Below, one piece after another: positions 15,609-22,864 of a stretch of DNA of 64,000 nt. The notes under the pieces are model-generated. The model saw nothing but the letters and a program-made list of their open reading frames with translations. It made no database searches and was not told where the DNA came from. This stretch comes from a virus. Within the stretch, counting starts at the first letter, position 1. Every line of letters begins with the position of its first letter. Both the position numbers and the translations under genes were made by a program. Where the stretch lies: IMG/VR virus record IMGVR_UViG_3300008952_002784, positions 1 through 64,000 of that record, one strand, 5' to 3'.

Positions 15609-17009
15609 ATGAAATCCCGGGTGCTCTCAAGCAGTGATGTTGATAAAAAGCTTATTTCTTATGTTTCAGATTTAGATGAGTATGTAAACTTACTCTTTGA
15701 TGGTAAATCAACTATAGCATATACAGGGGGCGTCATAGGATTAGCACCGATAGATATTCTTCGAATGACAGGAGAATGTCCTCTAAGCAATACTAATGAT
15801 ATCCTCCTAAGGAATGTATTGATAAACTCTATCATTACATCAGAGAACAAGTGGAGCTGCTCTGGTGTTATCACAGTGCTAGCCTTCTTAGAGATGTCTA
15901 AATACTTAATCAAACGTAAAAAATTACGTAATAATGAGACACTCAATGACATCGACGTAATAATTTCTAGACTTTCAAAGCAAACTAGAAGATGCTCATC
16001 ATCTCAAGCACTCACAATATGCGAAAACATAATGAAAGATGACCTGTCTTCACACGCAGTGAAAAAGACAGTTCAGATGTCTGGGGCTGACGGTCAAATT
16101 CATTTTGTACAAAGAGATTCACCATCAAGCTATATTCGTGTAAAGAGTGGATATAAATTTCTGAAATGTGATATTCCTGAAATATTTCAGAAAGAGTATA
16201 GTAATTTGCCATGGATTAGGTCAAATCCCAAAGTATTGATAATCGATGGCATCGTAGAGTCTATAGGTTCAATTCATAATATTTTGGACGCGTCTATAAA
16301 AGATCATGATTCATGTGTGATTATCGCGCGCGGGTTTGGAGGCGATGTTGAAAATACACTAGCTGTCAATATGTCATATGGGCGTCTGAACGTCTTTCCA
16401 ATTGCGGTGCAGTCTGATGAAATTGGTGCTAATCAATTGTTTGATATTGCAGCTGTGTGTAATGCTGATGTTGTCTCTTCTCTTAAGGGTGATGTCATAT
16501 CTTGCAAAACATTTGAAGACTTAGTTAGTATTGATGAAATTGAGATTACTGATCGCGGGGTTACGATTTACAATGACACCACTAAGACTCTTGTCGCAAA
16601 AAGAAGATCATCTCTCAAGAAAAAGCTGGGAAATATCGACACTAGCAATGGATTTGACTCTGCAGAATTTCAAAGGAATATGTTTAGTGAAAGAATTCGA
16701 TCACTAATTGACAAGGGTGTAGAGCTAAATGTTGGATCTGATTTTGGTGTTAGCAGCGGAATTACTAGAGACAGAATAGAGTCAGGAATTAGAGTCTATA
16801 GAGACTCATGTCGCCATGGAATAATAAGCACATCAGATTCTATAAACTATTTGCCGAGACACCTCAGAAGCATAGCTTCCAGACTCGAGTCTGCTGGGAT
16901 ATATAATATGTCAGCGCCCGGATTTCTTGCCGGCCTCAAGATTGGGCATCAAACAGCAATTACTTGTTCTAGGGTGGGTGCATGGGTTGTGTGCGATGAA
17001 TCATACTAA
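15609..17009 (+). CDS. Degenerate GroEL-like chaperonin
   Basis: A 466-residue protein that aligns along most of GroEL. AIKFRGDYL-type apical entry appears as VKSGYKF (about 179-184). NPKVLIIDGIVESIGS, SCVIIARGFGGDVENTLAVN and the intermediate FEDLVSIDEIEITDRGVTI follow in GroEL order, then SAEFQRNMFSERIRSLIDKGVELNVG. The equatorial nucleotide site is eroded: GroEL DGTTTATVLA (D87) corresponds to SCSGVITVLA, and the D398 region VEDALHATRA to IESGIRVYRD. The last 80-100 residues of GroEL are missing. So the client-binding apical domain is kept while ATP hydrolysis may be lost. It may co-assemble with host GroEL or act as an adaptor. Confidence 0.75.
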   Translation: MKSRVLSSSDVDKKLISYVSDLDEYVNLLFDGKSTIAYTGGVIGLAPIDILRMTGECPLSNTNDILLRNVLINSIITSENKWSCSGVITVLAFLEMSKYLIKRKKLRNNETLNDIDVIISRLSKQTRRCSSSQALTICENIMKDDLSSHAVKKTVQMSGADGQIHFVQRDSPSSYIRVKSGYKFLKCDIPEIFQKEYSNLPWIRSNPKVLIIDGIVESIGSIHNILDASIKDHDSCVIIARGFGGDVENTLAVNMSYGRLNVFPIAVQSDEIGANQLFDIAAVCNADVVSSLKGDVISCKTFEDLVSIDEIEITDRGVTIYNDTTKTLVAKRRSSLKKKLGNIDTSNGFDSAEFQRNMFSERIRSLIDKGVELNVGSDFGVSSGITRDRIESGIRVYRDSCRHGIISTSDSINYLPRHLRSIASRLESAGIYNMSAPGFLAGLKIGHQTAITCSRVGAWVVCDESY

Positions 17010-17490
17010 TATAGCTAATAGTCACAAATCTATATGGCGTAGATCATATGATGGCAGCAATATTAGTCTAAAAGATATCATCAGCATTATCAAACAAAAG
17101 AAAGATTACACAGTACATGTAGGAACAGATTCTCACAATTCTAGAAGTGTACGAGATCGATATGTCTTCTCTAGCACCATATGTCTTTATCTAGAGGGAA
17201 AGGGCGGATTTTATTTTTTCTGCAGAGATGTACCAGACATAAAATACAGTTCTTTGTCAGGACGATTAACAGAAGAAGTCAATCGATCGCTAGCTGTATC
17301 TAATAGTATTCGTAAAGTGCTAGCTAACAGAAAGATTGCTGTACATGTCGATGTCAATAAAGACACTAAATTCAAGAGCGGTAAATTTTCTTCAATATTT
17401 AAGAGTTGGGTTATGTCTTCTGGTTACTCGTATGTACAGAAGCCAGATTCATGGGCTTCATGTTGTGTTGCCGACCGACATGCTAAGTAA
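16996..17490 (+). CDS. YkuK-like RNase H-fold protein (DUF458)
   Basis: A 164-residue protein starting at ATG 16996, overlapping the chaperonin stop by 14 nt. VHVGTDSHNSR, the FSSTICLY strand, AVHVDVNKDTKFKSG and the C-terminal KPDSWASCCVADRHAK match the DUF458/YkuK family, an RNase H-like fold with carboxylates at the usual places (TDS, VDVN, VADRHA). Nuclease activity is not proven for the family. Functional link with the chaperonin-like gene is unclear beyond the overlap. Confidence 0.75.
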   Translation: MNHTNIANSHKSIWRRSYDGSNISLKDIISIIKQKKDYTVHVGTDSHNSRSVRDRYVFSSTICLYLEGKGGFYFFCRDVPDIKYSSLSGRLTEEVNRSLAVSNSIRKVLANRKIAVHVDVNKDTKFKSGKFSSIFKSWVMSSGYSYVQKPDSWASCCVADRHAK

Positions 17491-17544
17491 TATTATTTTA
17501 CTTCCTCGCTGCCCAGGTTAATGTTTCTGAAACAGGAGGATATT

Positions 17545-17763
17545 ATGACATTACAAACTCAAGTTGGCAGAAATGCAATAGATGTTCTAGAAGTTATCAA
17601 AACAGCAGTGGTTACTGAACTACTTGAAGCTAAAGGTGTTGGGGCACTAACACTATCAGATAAGGAAATGTCCGTGCTAGTCAGGTTAGTAACAGGCTCA
17701 ATCGAGAAATCATTTCAGAACGGCTTGAATAGCATACTTTCGCCGCTAGAAAAAGCTTCCTAA
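17545..17763 (+). CDS. Small hypothetical protein
   Basis: A 72-residue protein. The start is set at ATG 17545 because AGGAGG lies 6 nt before it; an in-frame ATG at 17521 is possible but has no ribosome site. The sequence is largely helical (RNAIDVLEVIKTAVVTELLEAKG) with no known domain. A small palindrome, TGTTTCTGAAACA (17522-17534), lies just before the ribosome site and may affect initiation. Confidence 0.6.
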   Translation: MTLQTQVGRNAIDVLEVIKTAVVTELLEAKGVGALTLSDKEMSVLVRLVTGSIEKSFQNGLNSILSPLEKAS

Positions 17764-17791
17764 GTGTTATTCAGTGTATGGTATTAAGCAC

Positions 17792-18244
17792 ATGATTGAT
17801 TGTCACTGCATTCTTCCACAATATAAGCGAAAAAGCAATCCGCTATTTCATAAATTCGTGGTTTTTTCTATTGTAGACGAAAGTGACACTGTAATACCAA
17901 AGTACTCACAATGTAATAATTGTGGTGTGGTTCACAAAGTATACGATTTGTGTAAGTCAGAAATAATTGCGGGAAAAGACGAGACAAGAGCTGTTGCATC
18001 TATTGAAGATGTTAGTTATTCAATACCAGCAGACTTGAGAGACTTATTGAAAACATATGATTGTGACATAGCAACATGGGAACATACAAAATATGCTGTG
18101 GAGCATAGAAAATATGGTGAGAAGATTATCTTGACTAGAGAGATGGTTGACACTGAAATTACCGGCAAGGTTTTGGTTATTAAAGAAAAAGATAAATTTG
18201 TAGTAGAATCATATATTGAAGAAACAGCGACAAGCGAACGATGA
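17792..18244 (+). CDS. Zinc-knuckle-like hypothetical protein
   Basis: A 150-residue protein (ATG 17792; an in-frame GTG at 17774 would add six residues). It begins MIDCHC, and CNNCGVVHKVYDLC follows at about residues 41-54, a likely metal-binding pair with the N-terminal CHC. The C-terminal half is mixed alpha/beta and acidic. Similar proteins with a CxxCG after a short N-terminus occur in marine phages, in my recollection without known function. Its stop overlaps the next start (ATGA). Confidence 0.6.
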   Translation: MIDCHCILPQYKRKSNPLFHKFVVFSIVDESDTVIPKYSQCNNCGVVHKVYDLCKSEIIAGKDETRAVASIEDVSYSIPADLRDLLKTYDCDIATWEHTKYAVEHRKYGEKIILTREMVDTEITGKVLVIKEKDKFVVESYIEETATSER

Positions 18245-18498
18245 CAGATATAATATTTTCAAAGAGCAACCAAAAGATGACTCACGAAGAAGAGGCAGCT
18301 TCTGCAGATAATTTTGTTTCTCGTCAAATTGTCGCTGAGATCATGAACTATGGAATTACACAAATACAAATTCTTAAGATTATTGAATTCTTAGCAATGG
18401 AACTAGAAAATAGAGATTCTTTACTCAGTCTGGTAGAAATTTCTCAGTCGCTTCAAAACAAAGACAATCACAAAAACATAATTATCACAGAGACATAG
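18241..18498 (+). CDS. Small hypothetical protein
   Basis: An 85-residue protein starting in an ATGA overlap with the preceding stop. It is predicted mostly helical, with a conserved-looking segment VAEIMNYGITQIQILKIIEF that resembles a helix-turn-helix-like arrangement of small phage proteins only loosely. No function can be given. It belongs to the run of small genes before the tmRNA. Confidence 0.55.
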   Translation: MTDIIFSKSNQKMTHEEEAASADNFVSRQIVAEIMNYGITQIQILKIIEFLAMELENRDSLLSLVEISQSLQNKDNHKNIIITET

Positions 18499-18507
18499 GA
18501 GGTTAAT

Positions 18508-18702
18508 ATGTCAAAAATACTAGAGAGCTGGGACGAAATTAAAGTGCTGGTTGAATCAATTGATCTAGATGTACACAAAAACGCTAGCGGTAATGCATCT
18601 GCAGGTGTTCGTGCAAGAAAGGGTCTGCGCTTACTCAAAAATACTACAGCTGAATTAGTCAAACTAACTATTGTAGAAGAAAAGTCTAGAAAAGCAGACT
18701 AG
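18508..18702 (+). CDS. Small basic hypothetical protein
   Basis: A 64-residue protein with AGGAGG at 18497-18502 before ATG 18508. The C-terminal half (ASAGVRARKGLRLLKNTTAELVKLTI) is basic and helical and has the flavour of a histone H1- or Hc1-like segment, as in many small nucleic-acid-binding proteins. This is a resemblance only. It ends 17 nt before the tmRNA. Confidence 0.6.
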   Translation: MSKILESWDEIKVLVESIDLDVHKNASGNASAGVRARKGLRLLKNTTAELVKLTIVEEKSRKAD

Positions 18703-18719
18703 CTTGACAACAAGATTAA

Positions 18720-19081
18720 GGGGACGCACCGGTTTCGACAGGGTAGTCTAGAAGGATAGTGCAAGTGCTCTAATGATGATTCGAGCTAAAAGATTTATCA
18801 AAAAAATAATTGCTAATAACAATAATTTCTACAACGTAGCTCTAGCAGCTTAGTAGTGGGGTTTTCAATAACCTTATTACCCAATATTGAATAATAGGTA
18901 GAGATCCTATGAAAATAACAAATCAAAAATGGTTACCCTGGAAACAGGTGGAATCCGAGGCAACATAGGAATGGGAATTTTGTTGCTACCTTTTTAGTTT
19001 GGGAATAAGCTAAATAAACTTGTGAATGACTTGAATTTAACGTTATCTTGGACAGGAGTTCGACTCTCCTCGTCTCCACCA
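18720..19081 (+). ncRNA. ssrA: Transfer-messenger RNA (tmRNA)
   Basis: The 5' end GGGGACG pairs with CGTCTCC before the 3' ACCA, giving a 7-bp acceptor stem with the G3:U70 pair that marks alanine acceptors. GGTTTCGACAGGG at the 5' side and GGAGTTCGACTCTCC (the T arm) at the 3' side are tmRNA hallmarks. The resume codon GCT at 18812 opens the tag ANNNNFYNVALAA, ending at TAG 18851-18853; the tag ends in LAA as ssrA tags do for ClpXP-type recognition. CCA is encoded. About 362 nt is a normal length. No SmpB gene is seen in the window, so host SmpB would be needed. Confidence 0.95.
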
Positions 19082-19242
19082 TTTTTAAAAATAGAGATTT
19101 GTGGGTTCAAATTGATGATCATCAGTTGCTTGATATATGCATAGACATCCAGAGTAGTGGATTTTACCGCAATTTTAGGCTAGTTAGTATTATCGTATAG
19201 ACATATTTATAGTCGTCAGCATTAGATCAGGATTCAATATCA

Positions 19243-20454
19243 TTGGCTTCATCAACAAAAAGTTTGTTTTCAAAAAGAAGCAATGCAGTTGTAACCAAAC
19301 CCAAGATCATCAACAATGTTATAGAGACACATAATAGCTTAGTTATAAACGACAAGGAAAAAGAAATGGCTGGACAAGAAGATACAAAAGAAGACACTTA
19401 CATAAACCCTGCGGATGATCTTGGGTTTGACTTTGTCGAAGCATATGACGATGATCCCGTAGAAGCAGATGAACGGATGTTACCTGAGAATTCATCTGCT
19501 TGTGCTATTAAGTGTGCATTTATTGGTGTTGGCGGAGGTGGTGGTAAATTAGCTAAAGCATTTCTAGATTTAGGATTTTCGAAAACAATATTGGTAAATA
19601 CAACAGTCAAAGATCAGCCTGCAGGTGTAGCGCCCGAAAACTTTTTACTTATGCCTGGTGCTGACGGTGTGGGAAAAGATATAGATGTGGGTCGTCAAGT
19701 GCTCAAGGAAAATAGTACTCTATTAGAAGACGCGCTTAGAACACGAATTGGGCCGGTTGATTGGGTATTTGTTCTAGCGGGTGGCGGAGGTGGTACAGGT
19801 AGTGCGTGTTCAACACTACACAATTCTATTGATAGACACCTAAAATCATGTGAATCAACTGGGAAGGTTGTCTATGTTATAACAAAACCATCTGCTCAAG
19901 AACTACTAAATCCTACGATATCATCAAATTATAAATCTACAATCGAAGATGTTTCTAGACATCCCCATATTGTAATTGACAATGAACGACAACTTCAATT
20001 GCTCAGAGGCAAGGTAGGGATGCTTGATTTGTATCCGTCTGCTAATAGAAATTTTGCTAAGTTAATGGCGCAAATATTTAAACTCTCATCAGAAAGTTCG
20101 CCTATTCAATCATTTGACACTAAAGACTTAGAACGATGTTTGGGTACACCAGGAAGAATGGTTGTGGGTAGTACTATAGCTAGAGATACTAACATTAGAG
20201 ACTTAGGATCTTCCTTATTTCAGGGTTGTATCAAATCATCGCCGTGTTCTGCCCCACGAGGATCGATAGCTACTGGAGCTATGTTACTAGTAGTTACATC
20301 TAACATGGCAAATGATCCAGTGGTTAGCAAAAAATTAGAAGCAGCTCTTTCATATGTCGGTGGCAGAACTGAGACATTATTCTCAGGAATCTATGTTAAT
20401 GAATCCGTTCCGGGACTAATAGCTATTACATTACTTGGCGGCATTGAATCATAA
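19243..20454 (+). CDS. FtsZ/tubulin-like GTPase
   Basis: A 403-residue protein with GVGGGGG at residues 95-101 (FtsZ: nucleotide-binding G-loop 1) and the tubulin signature as GGGGGTGS at 180-187. The T7 loop region SFDTKDLERCLGTPGRMVVGS (290-310) matches FtsZ NxDxxD with both catalytic aspartates (D292, D295) present and Asn replaced by Ser. So GTPase activity and polymerisation look possible. The C-terminal domain resembles FtsZ up to LIAITLLGG. The start is TTG 19243 (AGGA 10 nt upstream) or ATG 19366 (AAGGA 7 nt upstream, 362 aa). An acidic linker leads into the GTPase domain. In jumbo phages tubulins (PhuZ) position phage DNA. Confidence 0.8.
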   Translation: MASSTKSLFSKRSNAVVTKPKIINNVIETHNSLVINDKEKEMAGQEDTKEDTYINPADDLGFDFVEAYDDDPVEADERMLPENSSACAIKCAFIGVGGGGGKLAKAFLDLGFSKTILVNTTVKDQPAGVAPENFLLMPGADGVGKDIDVGRQVLKENSTLLEDALRTRIGPVDWVFVLAGGGGGTGSACSTLHNSIDRHLKSCESTGKVVYVITKPSAQELLNPTISSNYKSTIEDVSRHPHIVIDNERQLQLLRGKVGMLDLYPSANRNFAKLMAQIFKLSSESSPIQSFDTKDLERCLGTPGRMVVGSTIARDTNIRDLGSSLFQGCIKSSPCSAPRGSIATGAMLLVVTSNMANDPVVSKKLEAALSYVGGRTETLFSGIYVNESVPGLIAITLLGGIES

Positions 20455-20739
20455 ATCTGATATTTTTCCGGTCTTGACTGCTAGCTTTTGAATTACAGCT
20501 TTTTCTATTTGGCACACTCTCATTCTAGTCACACCGAATATATCGCCTATTTCTTGTAAAGTCATCGGGCCGTGTCTGGCTGCTATCATAGAGCAGTTAT
20601 TACTGTCTTTGCTATCTATCCAATATTTACAAGATGCTTTCTTGCATGAAATATTTAGCTTATCATGTTCATGAAAACATGTTGTACCTTCAACTATATT
20701 ATTACTGTCTAAAATGGGGTTTGTCGCTGTGTTATTCAT
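20449..20739 (-). CDS. Sigma-region-4-like DNA-binding protein
   Basis: A 96-residue protein on the minus strand. The C-terminal half (GPMTLQEIGDIFGVTRMRVCQIEKAVIQKL) is a sigma70 region 4 helix-turn-helix, as read in the -35 contact of sigma factors. The N-terminal half has several cysteines (TTC, ISC, ASC, NNC), perhaps a metal site. It has no region 2, so it should act as a promoter-binding adaptor or transcription regulator rather than a full sigma factor. It converges on the tubulin gene with a 6-nt stop overlap and diverges from phoH. GGAAAT precedes its ATG at 20739. Confidence 0.75.
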   Translation of the reverse strand: MNNTATNPILDSNNIVEGTTCFHEHDKLNISCKKASCKYWIDSKDSNNCSMIAARHGPMTLQEIGDIFGVTRMRVCQIEKAVIQKLAVKTGKISDL

Positions 20740-20746
20740 ATAATCA

Positions 20747-20764
20747 TTTCCTACTTAGTAGAAA
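20747..20764. promoter_or_regulatory. Dyad in the divergent region before the sigma-like gene
   Basis: CTACT-T-AGTAG (20751-20761) is a palindrome flanked by TTTC and AAA (20747-20764), 8 nt upstream of the sigma-like start. It is a candidate operator for the divergent pair sigma-like/phoH, or a leader hairpin. The evidence is the symmetry and position only. Confidence 0.3.
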
Positions 20765-20825
20765 TATAATATCGTCGAATAGAAATATGTACATAAAACA
20801 CTAGTAGTTCAGGAGCAGTTTAAAC

Positions 20826-22124
20826 GTGAGAAAGTCTTTAATTTTAGATACATCAGTACTTTTATATGATAAAAATTCAATTCATTCATTTCCGGGTAAC
20901 GATGTTATTTTGCCCTTTGTCGTCTTAGATGAACTCGATAGATTTAAAGACAAGCAGGGTATATTAGGTGAGTCAGCTAGACATGTCAATAGATATCTAG
21001 ACGATCTAAGAGGTTTGGGAAGACTGGATGTGGGTGTTCACATAGTAGAAACAGATCAAACTATAAGGGTTATGACACAAGACTTTGTCAAACCAGGGCT
21101 TGATCTGGGACTGGATATTACATTTGGTGATAACAGAATTATATCAACAGCTCTAAAGCTTAAAGTTGAGTCTGGCTCAACTATTAAGGTCATTACAAAA
21201 GATATAAATCTTAGAGTAAAATGTGATGCGCTCGGAATTGCTGCAGAAGATTACTACAAGGATCATATTTCTATAGAAACAACTGAAGAGAAAACGGGTG
21301 TATGCGAATTGCAGCTTAGTGACAGTCAGATCGACAGAATATTTTCAGATGGAAGTATTGTTTTAGGTGACAGCAATGATAACAATTTATTCGAAAATTG
21401 CTATGTTGTTGCCAAGTCATGTTCAAACAAGTCAGCGCTGTGTGTCTATAAAAATAAAAAGATTCATAAAATTAAAGATAGCGTACATGGTGATGTGACT
21501 AGCATTACACCCAAAAACAAAGAACAAACATTTGCTATGCATGCACTAAGTGATTTAGATATTGACTTAGTTTGCTTAACAGGTATCGCGGGCTCTGGCA
21601 AAACGTTCTTGACATTGGCGTCTGCGTTGGACGCACTCCATAAAAAACAATATGATAGAATAGTCTTCACCAGATCAATTCAGCCCGTAGGCAGAGAGAT
21701 GGGTTTCTTACCTGGTGATATGAATGAAAAGATGCACCCGTGGATTATGCCGCTTATTGATAACTTTAGACACACATATAAAGACATATCATATTTCAAT
21801 ATTATGATAGAAAAGGGTCAAATCGATATCGCTCCGTTAAGTTATATTAGAGGGAGAACGTTTAATAATTCTTTTATAATTGTTGACGAAGCACAAAATG
21901 CAACAATTCATGAACTCAAAACTGTCATAACACGAGTAGGAAAAGATTCAAAAATTGTTTTGTTAGGCGATACTGACCAGATCGATACACCCTATATTGA
22001 CAAGCGATCCAATGGTTTGTCAGTTGTTTCTAAGAAGTTGGCCGGTAGTAAATTAACAGCTCATGTCAACTTAAGTAAGGGTGAAAGATCTGATCTAGCG
22101 ACACTAGCGTCACTGAAACTCTAA
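20826..22124 (+). CDS. phoH: PIN domain-PhoH ATPase fusion
   Basis: A 432-residue protein. The N-terminal 145 residues form a PIN domain (LILDTSVLLYD with D8; FVVLDELDRFK; TFGDNRIISTA; VITKDINLR) that normally cleaves RNA. The C-terminal part is PhoH: Walker A GIAGSGKT at 253-260, Walker B IIVDEAQN at 351-358 and LLGDTDQID. This matches the PhoH2/YlaK architecture, which couples an RNA helicase/ATPase to a ribonuclease. PhoH is a common marker gene of marine phages. The start is GTG 20826, with AGGAG at 20811-20815. Confidence 0.9.
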   Translation: MRKSLILDTSVLLYDKNSIHSFPGNDVILPFVVLDELDRFKDKQGILGESARHVNRYLDDLRGLGRLDVGVHIVETDQTIRVMTQDFVKPGLDLGLDITFGDNRIISTALKLKVESGSTIKVITKDINLRVKCDALGIAAEDYYKDHISIETTEEKTGVCELQLSDSQIDRIFSDGSIVLGDSNDNNLFENCYVVAKSCSNKSALCVYKNKKIHKIKDSVHGDVTSITPKNKEQTFAMHALSDLDIDLVCLTGIAGSGKTFLTLASALDALHKKQYDRIVFTRSIQPVGREMGFLPGDMNEKMHPWIMPLIDNFRHTYKDISYFNIMIEKGQIDIAPLSYIRGRTFNNSFIIVDEAQNATIHELKTVITRVGKDSKIVLLGDTDQIDTPYIDKRSNGLSVVSKKLAGSKLTAHVNLSKGERSDLATLASLKL

Positions 22125-22171
22125 TCTCATAGTACGAAGTGCATACTTATCAATAAATATTGGAGTATGTT

Positions 22172-22522
22172 ATGGCATCAGTAAGAATGCGTGTTAGAGA
22201 CGGTAATAGATATCAAAAGCGCTATCCGTATACTAGACACCCTGTTAGACGTCAATTGTTTTCGGACAAGTCTGTTGAAATTGAAGTGAAACAATTGACT
22301 GTCTCAGATCAAAGTACAGTTGATTGGGAATTTGACGAGACATTCAATTCAGAACCCACAGTTACAGTGACTGTAGTCGGTACTAGTGGAAATACTTCTT
22401 CTGGAAATCAGGCAAATATTAATTGTTATGTAGCAGAGGTGTCAACTTCTAAAGCAACAATCAGATTTTCTAGCAATTTCAGCGGATTGGTTCACTGTCA
22501 AGCAATTAATGTGATTGGATAA
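22172..22522 (+). CDS. Small beta-rich protein, possible fibre adaptor or lectin-like
   Basis: A 116-residue protein starting at ATG 22172 with GGAG upstream. A basic N-terminus is followed by a beta-rich domain (PTVTVTVVGTSGN, CYVAEVSTSKATIRFSSNFSG, HCQAINVIG) that resembles the H-type-lectin-like folds at tips of phage fibres. The next gene is related in style, and both precede the long fibre gene, so a receptor-binding or fibre role is likely but not proven. Confidence 0.6.
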   Translation: MASVRMRVRDGNRYQKRYPYTRHPVRRQLFSDKSVEIEVKQLTVSDQSTVDWEFDETFNSEPTVTVTVVGTSGNTSSGNQANINCYVAEVSTSKATIRFSSNFSGLVHCQAINVIG

Positions 22523-22525
22523 AGA

Positions 22526-22849
22526 ATGCCAAGACTACTAACATATTCTGCTGAGTCGGGTACTGCGATATGTGATTCCACAGGGTTTGTAACAGTTAGC
22601 TTGGGTGGAGAATATAATGAAACGCCTATAGTTTGTGTAGTTACATCAGGGACTCACATAGGGTCATCTGGATCTCTTCATAACACAGACCCAGGAAGTG
22701 GTGGGGGTTTTATGCAAGATGATGACAATACTAATGCGTTTATTGTATCATCAACAAAAACAAGCGGGCAATGGTCTGTCATCATGGGAACTAGTGTTTC
22801 TGGATCGGCCATAAATTACACTGCCTGGGGCACAAGGCTACGAGGATAG
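22526..22849 (+). CDS. Small beta-rich structural protein
   Basis: A 107-residue protein 3 nt after the previous gene, so co-translated. It is Gly/Ser/Thr-rich with predicted strands (FVTVSLGGEYNETPIVCVVTSG, NAFIVSSTKTSGQWSVIMG) and ends AWGTRLRG. It looks like an exposed virion or fibre-tip protein. No domain is named. The similar composition of its neighbour suggests that both decorate the same fibre. Confidence 0.6.
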   Translation: MPRLLTYSAESGTAICDSTGFVTVSLGGEYNETPIVCVVTSGTHIGSSGSLHNTDPGSGGGFMQDDDNTNAFIVSSTKTSGQWSVIMGTSVSGSAINYTAWGTRLRG

Positions 22850-22864
22850 TTCGGAGATTAATCA

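Noticed and set aside
19104-19112. GGTTCAAAT after the tmRNA, which resembles a tRNA T-loop
   Set aside because: No matching T stem, anticodon arm or acceptor stem could be formed around it.
19113-19124. TGATGATCATCA palindrome after the tmRNA
   Set aside because: A short self-complementary sequence in AT-rich DNA without a clear neighbour; not enough for an operator call.
19204-19211. TATTTATA, a late octamer on the minus strand
   Set aside because: It points against the tmRNA and no minus-strand gene follows it. In AT-rich DNA this is likely by chance.
22152-22159. AATAAATA, a possible NATAAATA late promoter before the fibre genes
   Set aside because: It is only 12 nt from the ATG at 22172, so the transcript would start too close to or beyond the ribosome site GGAG at 22162-22165.
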